Shown: one piece after another, positions 58,768-64,000 of the stretch | How the letters are laid out: each line of letters opens with the position of its first letter | Numbering within the stretch: the first letter of the stretch is position 1 | Origin: Streptomyces sp. JJ36 | GTDB lineage: Bacteria; Actinomycetota; Actinomycetes; Streptomycetales; Streptomycetaceae | Length of the DNA: 64,000 nucleotides | Direction: 5' to 3' | Assembly (NCBI RefSeq): GCF_021696945.1 | Contig: NZ_JACYHE010000017.1 | Coordinates: 1 to 64,000, forward strand | The notes under the pieces: model-generated | Told to the model about the DNA's origin: nothing | What the model saw: the letters and a program-made list of their open reading frames with translations, nothing else | Database searches by the model: none | Program-made: the position numbers and the translations under genes

Positions 58768-60843
58768 GTGAGCAACGAGCCGACCACCACAGACCTCCAG
58801 TGGACCGATCTGGACCAGCGGGCCGTCGACACCGTCCGCGTGCTGGCCATGGACTCCGTGCAGAAGGTCGGCAACGGCCATCCCGGCACGGCCATGAGCC
58901 TGGCGCCCGCCGCCTACGTGCTCTTCCAGAAGATCATGCGGCACGACCCGGCGGACGCCGGGTGGACCGGGCGCGACCGTTTCGTGCTGTCCGTGGGCCA
59001 CTCCAGCCTGACCCTCTACATCCAGCTCTTCCTCGCGGGCTACGGCCTGGAACTCGAGGACCTGAAGGCCTTCCGCACCTGGGGCAGCCGCACCCCCGGG
59101 CACCCGGAGTACGGCCACACCCCGGGCGTCGAGACCACCACCGGCCCGCTGGGCCAGGGCGTGGCGAACGCCGTGGGCATGGCGATGGCGGCGCGCTACG
59201 AGCGAGGACTGTTCGACCCGGAGGCACCGGCCGGCACCTCGCCGTTCGACCACACCGTCTGGGCGTTCGCCGGTGACGGCTGCCTCCAGGAGGGGATCTC
59301 CGCCGAGGCCTCCTCGCTCGCCGGTCACCAGAAGCTGGGCAACCTGGTGCTGCTCTGGGACGACAACCACATCTCCATCGAGGGCGACACCGAGGCCGCG
59401 ATCTCCGAGGACACCGTCGCCCGCTACGAGTCCTACGGCTGGCACGTGCAGACCGTCGACCCGCTGCCCAGCGGCGACCTGGACCCGGCCGCGCTGCACG
59501 CGGCGATGAAGGCGGCACAGGCCGAGACCGAGCGCCCGTCGTTCATCGCGGTCCGCTCGATCATCGCCTGGCCCGCGCCGAACGCGCAGAACACCGGCGC
59601 CGCGCACGGCGCCGCGCTGGGCGCGGAGGAGGTCGCCGCCACCAAGCGCGTCCTCGGCTTCGACCCCGAGCAGACCTTCCAGGTCGACCCCGAGGTGCTG
59701 GCCCACACCCGCAAGGCGCTGGACCGGGGCCGCGAGGCGCACGGCGAGTGGGACAAGCAGCTCGCCGCCTGGCGTTCCGCCCACGCGGAGCGTGCGGCGG
59801 AGTTCGACCGCGTCCGCGCCGGGGAACTCCCGGACGGCTGGGAGCAGAAGCTGCCGACCTTCGAGCCGGGCACCGAGGTCGCCACCCGCAAGGCGTCCGG
59901 CGCGGTGCTCAAGGCGCTGGGCCCGGTGATCCCCGAGCTGTGGGGCGGCTCCGCCGACCTCGCCGGCTCGAACAACACCTCGTTCGCCGAGTCCTCCTTC
60001 CTTCCCGCGGGCAACCCGCTGCCGGGCGCCGACCCGTACGGGCGGACGATCCACTTCGGCATCCGCGAGCACGCCATGGCCGCGGCCATGAACGGCATCG
60101 CGCTGCACGGCAACACCCGCATCTACGGCGGAACCTTCCTCACCTTCTCCGACTACATGCGGAACGCCGTGCGGCTGGCCGCCCTGATGGGCGTGCCGGT
60201 GACGCACGTGTGGACGCACGACTCCATCGGACTGGGCGAGGACGGCCCGACGCACCAGCCGGTGGAGCACCTGGCGTCGCTGCGAGCCATCCCGGGCCTG
60301 AACGTCGTCCGGCCGGCGGACGCCAACGAGACGGCGATCGCCTGGGCCGAGATCCTGCGCCGGCACGCCACCAAGCCGGCCCCGCACGGCCTCGCCCTCA
60401 CCCGGCAGAACGTGCCGACCTACGAGGCCGACCCGGACGCGGCCCGGGGCGGTTACGTACTGGCCGAGGCCGAGGGCGGCACCCCGCAGGTGCTGCTGAT
60501 CGCCACCGGTTCCGAGGTGCAGCTCGCCGTGGAGGCGCGCGAACAGCTCCAGGCGCAGGGCGTCCCGGCGCGGGTGGTCTCGATGCCGTCCGTCGAGTGG
60601 TTCGAGGAGCAGGACCGGGAGTACCGCGAGTCGGTGCTGCCGCCGCAGGTGAAGGCGCGTGTCGCAGTCGAGGCCGGGGTGGGGCTGACGTGGTACCCGT
60701 ACGTGGGGGACGCGGGCCGCGTGGTCTCGCTGGAGCACTTCGGTGCCTCGGCCGACTACAAGACCCTGTACCGGGAATACGGCATCACCGCCGAGGCGGT
60801 CCTGCAGGCCGCGAAGGAGTCCCTCGCAGCGGCCGCCCGCTGA
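58768..60843 (+). CDS. tkt: Transketolase
   Basis: Transketolase moves two-carbon units between sugar phosphates in the non-oxidative pentose phosphate pathway, with thiamine diphosphate and Mg. The 691-residue protein has SVQKVGNGHPGTAMSLAPAAY near residue 31, SVGHSSLTLYIQLFLAGYGL near 75, the cofactor motif WAFAGDGCLQEGISAEASS near 167 with LLWDDNHISIEGDT, and FGIREHAMAAAMNGIAL near 431 with the catalytic Glu. The GTG is 13 bases after GGAGAGGAG, a slightly long distance. It heads the tkt-tal-zwf-opcA operon. Confidence 0.96.
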   Translation: MSNEPTTTDLQWTDLDQRAVDTVRVLAMDSVQKVGNGHPGTAMSLAPAAYVLFQKIMRHDPADAGWTGRDRFVLSVGHSSLTLYIQLFLAGYGLELEDLKAFRTWGSRTPGHPEYGHTPGVETTTGPLGQGVANAVGMAMAARYERGLFDPEAPAGTSPFDHTVWAFAGDGCLQEGISAEASSLAGHQKLGNLVLLWDDNHISIEGDTEAAISEDTVARYESYGWHVQTVDPLPSGDLDPAALHAAMKAAQAETERPSFIAVRSIIAWPAPNAQNTGAAHGAALGAEEVAATKRVLGFDPEQTFQVDPEVLAHTRKALDRGREAHGEWDKQLAAWRSAHAERAAEFDRVRAGELPDGWEQKLPTFEPGTEVATRKASGAVLKALGPVIPELWGGSADLAGSNNTSFAESSFLPAGNPLPGADPYGRTIHFGIREHAMAAAMNGIALHGNTRIYGGTFLTFSDYMRNAVRLAALMGVPVTHVWTHDSIGLGEDGPTHQPVEHLASLRAIPGLNVVRPADANETAIAWAEILRRHATKPAPHGLALTRQNVPTYEADPDAARGGYVLAEAEGGTPQVLLIATGSEVQLAVEAREQLQAQGVPARVVSMPSVEWFEEQDREYRESVLPPQVKARVAVEAGVGLTWYPYVGDAGRVVSLEHFGASADYKTLYREYGITAEAVLQAAKESLAAAAR

Positions 60844-60881
60844 GGACGACGCCCGTACACGAGCACTAGGAGTTTCATCCC

Positions 60882-62000
60882 ATGACGGACGCACTCAAGC
60901 GCCTCACCGACGAAGGCGTGGCGATCTGGCTGGACGACCTGTCGCGGAAGCGGATCACCTCGGGCGCGCTCGGCGAACTGCTGGACGAGCAGCACGTCGT
61001 CGGGGTCACCACCAATCCGACGATCTTCCAGAAGGCCATCTCCGCCGGGGACGGCTACCAGGAGCAGGTCGCCGACCTGGCCGCCCGCCGGGTCTCCGTC
61101 GAGGAGGCCGTACGCATGATCACCACGGCGGACGTGCGGGACGCCTGCGACATCCTGGCCCCGCTCCACGAGGCGACCGGGGGCCGGGACGGCCGGGTCT
61201 CCATCGAGGTGGACCCGCGGCTGGCGCACGACACCGCGGCCACCGTCGCCGAGGCCAAGCAGCTCGCCTGGCTGGTGGACCGGCCCAACACCCTGATCAA
61301 GATTCCGGCCACCCGGGCCGGACTGCCCGCCATCACCGAGACCGTCGCGCGCGGCATCAGCGTCAACGTCACGCTGATCTTCTCGCTGGAGCGCTACCGC
61401 GAGGTGATGGACGCCTACCAGGCGGGGCTGGAGAAGGCCGACGCCAAGGGCCTGGACGTCTCGGCGATCCACTCGGTGGCCTCCTTCTTCGTCTCCCGGG
61501 TCGACACCGAGATCGACAAGCGGCTGGAGGCCCTGGGCACCACCGAGGCCAAGGAGCTCAAGGGCAAGGCCGCGATCGCCAACGCCCGGCTCGCCTACGA
61601 GGCGTACGAGCAGGTCCTCGCCGGCGCCCGCTGGAAGGCGCTGGCGGCCAAGGGCGCCAACGCGCAGCGCCCGCTGTGGGCCTCCACCGGCGTGAAGGAC
61701 CCGTCCTACCCGGACACCCTCTACGTCACCGAGCTGGTCGCCCCGAACACGGTGAACACCATGCCGGAGGCCACCCTGGAGGCCACCGACGACCACGGCG
61801 AGATCACCGGCGACACCGTCCGCGACCACTACGAGCAGGCCCGGGCCGACCTCGACGCGGTCGGGCGGCTGGGCATCTCCTACGACGAGGTCGTCCAGCT
61901 CCTGGAGGACGAGGGCGTGGAGAAGTTCGCGAAGTCCTGGAACGACCTGCTGGACTCCACGCAGGCCGAACTCGAGCGGCTCGCCCCGAAGGAGGCGTAA
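60882..62000 (+). CDS. tal: Transaldolase
   Basis: Transaldolase moves a dihydroxyacetone unit between sedoheptulose 7-phosphate and glyceraldehyde 3-phosphate. The 372-residue protein is the long, actinobacterial form, with [14 protein letters not shown] near residue 40, [13 protein letters not shown] near 105 and the Schiff-base Lys in [16 protein letters not shown] near 142. [17 protein letters not shown] and [14 protein letters not shown] complete the family pattern. An ATG start follows GGAGTTTCATCC, with AGGAG at 60869-60873. It lies 38 bases after tkt and 6 bases before zwf. Confidence 0.96.
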   Translation: MTDALKRLTDEGVAIWLDDLSRKRITSGALGELLDEQHVVGVTTNPTIFQKAISAGDGYQEQVADLAARRVSVEEAVRMITTADVRDACDILAPLHEATGGRDGRVSIEVDPRLAHDTAATVAEAKQLAWLVDRPNTLIKIPATRAGLPAITETVARGISVNVTLIFSLERYREVMDAYQAGLEKADAKGLDVSAIHSVASFFVSRVDTEIDKRLEALGTTEAKELKGKAAIANARLAYEAYEQVLAGARWKALAAKGANAQRPLWASTGVKDPSYPDTLYVTELVAPNTVNTMPEATLEATDDHGEITGDTVRDHYEQARADLDAVGRLGISYDEVVQLLEDEGVEKFAKSWNDLLDSTQAELERLAPKEA

Positions 62001-62006
62001 CCGGCT

Positions 62007-63533
62007 GTGAGCAGCGCGGTGAACCCGCTGCGTGACGCACAGGACCGACGGCTCCCGCGCATCGCGGGGCCGTCGGGCCTGGTGATCTTCGGCGTCACGG
62101 GCGACCTGTCTCGCAAGAAGCTGATGCCCGCGGTCTACGACCTGGCCAACCGCGGCCTGCTGCCGCCCGGCTTCTCCCTCGTCGGCTTCGCCCGCCGCGA
62201 CTGGGAGCACGAGGACTTCGCCCAGGTCGTGCACGACGCCGTCAAGGAACACGCCCGTACGCCGTTCCGCGAGGAGGTCTGGCACCAGCTCGCCGAGGGC
62301 ATGCGCTTCGTGCCGGGCGTCTTCGACGACGACGAGGCCTTCGCCACCCTCAAGGCGACCATCCAGGAGCTCGACAAGTCCCGCGGCACGGGCGGCAACT
62401 TCGCCTTCTACCTCTCCGTGCCCCCGAAGTTCTTCCCCACCGTGGTCTCCCAGCTCGAACGGCACGGGCTGCACCAGGGCGAGGGCGAGAGCTGGCGGCG
62501 CGCCGTCATCGAGAAGCCCTTCGGGCACGACCTCGCCTCCGCGCAGGAGCTCAACCAGGTGGTGCACGGCGTCTTCCGCGCCAGCGAGGTCTTCCGCATC
62601 GACCACTACCTGGGCAAGGAGACCGTCCAGAACATCCTGGCGCTGCGCTTCGCCAACACGATGTTCGAACCGCTGTGGAACCGCAGCTACGTCGACCACG
62701 TGCAGATCACCATGGCCGAGGACATCGGCATCGGCGGCCGCGCGGGCTACTACGACGGCATCGGCTCCGCCCGCGACGTCATACAGAACCACCTGCTCCA
62801 GCTGCTGGCGCTGACGGCCATGGAGGAGCCGACCTCCTTCGACGCCAAGGCGCTGGTCACCGAGAAGCTGAAGGTCCTCAACGCGGTGCGGCTGCCCGCG
62901 GACCTCTCCCGGCACACCGTCCGCGGCCAGTACGGCGCCGGCTGGCAGGGCGGCCGCAAGGTGCCCGGCTACCTCGACGAGGAGGGCATCGACCCGAACT
63001 CGAAGACGGACACCTACGCCGCGATCCGGCTGGAGATCGACAACCGGCGCTGGGCCGGGGTCCCGTTCTACCTGCGTACCGGCAAGCGGCTCGGCCGCCG
63101 GGTGACGGAGATCGCGGTCGTCTTCCAGCGCGCCCCGCACTCCCCCTTCGGCGCCACCGACACCCCGGAACTGGGCCAGAACGCGCTGGTCATCCGGGTG
63201 CAGCCGGACGAGGGCGTGACCATCCGGTTCGGCTCGAAGGTCCCGGGCACCCAGATGGAGATCCGGGACGTGACGATGGACTTCGCATACGGCGAGTCGT
63301 TCACCGAGTCCAGCCCGGAGGCGTACGAACGGCTGATCCTCGACGTCCTGCTGGGCGACGCCAACCTCTTCCCGCGGCACCAGGAGGTCGAGCGGTCCTG
63401 GGAGATCCTGGACCCGATCGAGGAGCACTGGTCGCGGCACGGCAGGCCCGAGCAGTACCCGGCGGGCACCTGGGGACCGGCCGCGGCGGACGAGATGCTG
63501 GCACGCGAGGGACGGAGCTGGCGGCGCCCATGA
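62007..63533 (+). CDS. zwf: Glucose-6-phosphate 1-dehydrogenase
   Basis: This enzyme opens the oxidative pentose phosphate pathway and makes NADPH from glucose 6-phosphate. The 508-residue protein shows the dinucleotide-binding FGVTGDLSRKKLMPAVYDLANRGLLP near residue 28, VIEKPFGHDLASAQELN near 168 and the substrate site RIDHYLGKETVQNILALRFAN near 198 with its catalytic His. The C-terminal domain ends SWEILDPIEEHWSRHG and YPAGTWGP. The GTG at 62007 follows a GGAGG site in the end of tal. It overlaps opcA by 4 bases, so the activator and enzyme are made together. Confidence 0.96.
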   Translation: MSSAVNPLRDAQDRRLPRIAGPSGLVIFGVTGDLSRKKLMPAVYDLANRGLLPPGFSLVGFARRDWEHEDFAQVVHDAVKEHARTPFREEVWHQLAEGMRFVPGVFDDDEAFATLKATIQELDKSRGTGGNFAFYLSVPPKFFPTVVSQLERHGLHQGEGESWRRAVIEKPFGHDLASAQELNQVVHGVFRASEVFRIDHYLGKETVQNILALRFANTMFEPLWNRSYVDHVQITMAEDIGIGGRAGYYDGIGSARDVIQNHLLQLLALTAMEEPTSFDAKALVTEKLKVLNAVRLPADLSRHTVRGQYGAGWQGGRKVPGYLDEEGIDPNSKTDTYAAIRLEIDNRRWAGVPFYLRTGKRLGRRVTEIAVVFQRAPHSPFGATDTPELGQNALVIRVQPDEGVTIRFGSKVPGTQMEIRDVTMDFAYGESFTESSPEAYERLILDVLLGDANLFPRHQEVERSWEILDPIEEHWSRHGRPEQYPAGTWGPAAADEMLAREGRSWRRP

Positions 63534-64000
63534 ACATCGACCTGACCGACACCACCTCCAGCCAGATCAACGCCGCGCTGGTCAAGGCCCGCCGCGCCAG
63601 CGGCTCCCCGGCCACCGGCATGGTGCTGACCCTGGTGATCGTGACCGACGAGGGCAATCACTACGACGCCCTGCGGGCGGCCGCAGACGCCTCCCGGGAA
63701 CACCCCTCCCGCATCCTGGTGGTGGTCCGCAGGCCGGGCCGCTCGCCGCGGGACCGTGCCACCGCCCGGCTGGACGCCGAGGTGCGCACAGGCAGCGAGA
63801 CGGGCGCCGGGGAGACGGTGCTGCTCCGGCTGCACGGCGAACTGGCCGCCCACTCCTACAGCGTGGTGCTGCCGCTGCTGCTGCCGGACGCGCCGGTGGT
63901 CGTCTGGTGGCCGGAGGACGCGCCGGACCGCCCCTCGGAGGACCTGCTGGGCACCCTGGCGCAGCGCCGTATCACCGACGCCGCCGCCACCGAGGACCCG
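63530..64000 (+). CDS. opcA: Glucose-6-phosphate dehydrogenase assembly protein OpcA, 3'-truncated
   Basis: OpcA is an allosteric/assembly partner of glucose-6-phosphate dehydrogenase in actinobacteria and cyanobacteria. The first 157 residues are visible, with MNIDLTDTTSSQINAALVKA at the start, MVLTLVIVTDEGNHYDALRAAADASREHPSRILVVV near residue 31 and LPLLLPDAPVVVWWPEDAPDRP near 115-136, all typical of OpcA. The frame runs off the window end with no stop; more than half of the usual roughly 350 residues is missing. The ATG overlaps the zwf stop by 4 bases. Confidence 0.94.
   Translation, partial: MNIDLTDTTSSQINAALVKARRASGSPATGMVLTLVIVTDEGNHYDALRAAADASREHPSRILVVVRRPGRSPRDRATARLDAEVRTGSETGAGETVLLRLHGELAAHSYSVVLPLLLPDAPVVVWWPEDAPDRPSEDLLGTLAQRRITDAAATEDP

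Noticed and set aside
1..64000. CRISPR arrays, insertion sequences, integrase or attachment sites, tRNA and rRNA genes.
   Set aside because: I found no regular repeat-spacer pattern, no transposase or integrase motif and no tRNA-like cloverleaf with CCA or T-loop. Reading by eye could miss a single tRNA.

Overview
The window is very GC-rich actinomycete DNA. Codons end almost always in G or C, GTG starts are frequent, genes often overlap by 4 bases (ATGA or GTGA), and the gene families are typical of Streptomyces (SCO1860-like LAxTG surface protein, CbiG-CobJ fusion, SufR-BDCSU-SufT, DMT/TetR pairs). From memory, the backbone order (cob, ect, dapD, suf, ctaA/ctaB, tkt-tal-zwf-opcA) resembles the SCO1847-SCO1938 part of the Streptomyces coelicolor chromosome. 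I see no insertion sequence, phage, CRISPR array, tRNA or rRNA. The best reading is a chromosomal core region of a Streptomyces or close relative with a few accessory inserts.

Region 1 (1-18141, + strand) is a cobalamin operon: cobD (5'-truncated), cobQ, cobN, a chelatase AAA/VWA subunit, cobO, cobB, cobI, cobM, cobL (CbiE-CbiT fusion), cbiG-cobJ fusion, cobH, cbiX with a His-rich tail, and a CobC-like aminotransferase. Nearly all junctions overlap. The four gaps are each spanned by a short ORF that overlaps both neighbours by 4 bases.

Region 2 (18650-24919) holds a LAxTG cell-wall protein and an amidohydrolase on the - strand, then ectABCD for ectoine and 5-hydroxyectoine, closed by a 15-bp-stem terminator.

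Region 3 (25052-32021) holds a class V aminotransferase-fold protein, an AhpD-like protein, a probable uronate dehydrogenase, a GlsB-like membrane protein, a TetR/PPOX pair divergent from a DMT transporter with two matching operators, and a two-domain TerD protein whose start lies inside the transporter frame.

Region 4 (32102-41896) holds a Tat-exported PhoX-type phosphatase and a secreted nuclease, each with a candidate PHO box. Between them lie an acidic unknown protein and a tightly packed five-gene cassette of unknown function (62-aa protein, 270-aa unknown, two paralogous 340-aa proteins, beta-lactamase-fold protein). This cassette is the best candidate here for an undescribed system.

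Region 5 (41927-58391) holds an EI24/CysZ-like protein, dapD, an ECF sigma factor with a CU044_5270-type membrane partner, an SMR pump with its TetR regulator and palindromic operators, the suf Fe-S operon under SufR, an ABC-2 transporter whose gene junction carries a 22-bp direct repeat, ctaA, a small conserved protein and ctaB.

Region 6 (58768-64000) holds tkt, tal, zwf and opcA (3'-truncated), a pentose phosphate operon that supplies NADPH and sugar phosphates.
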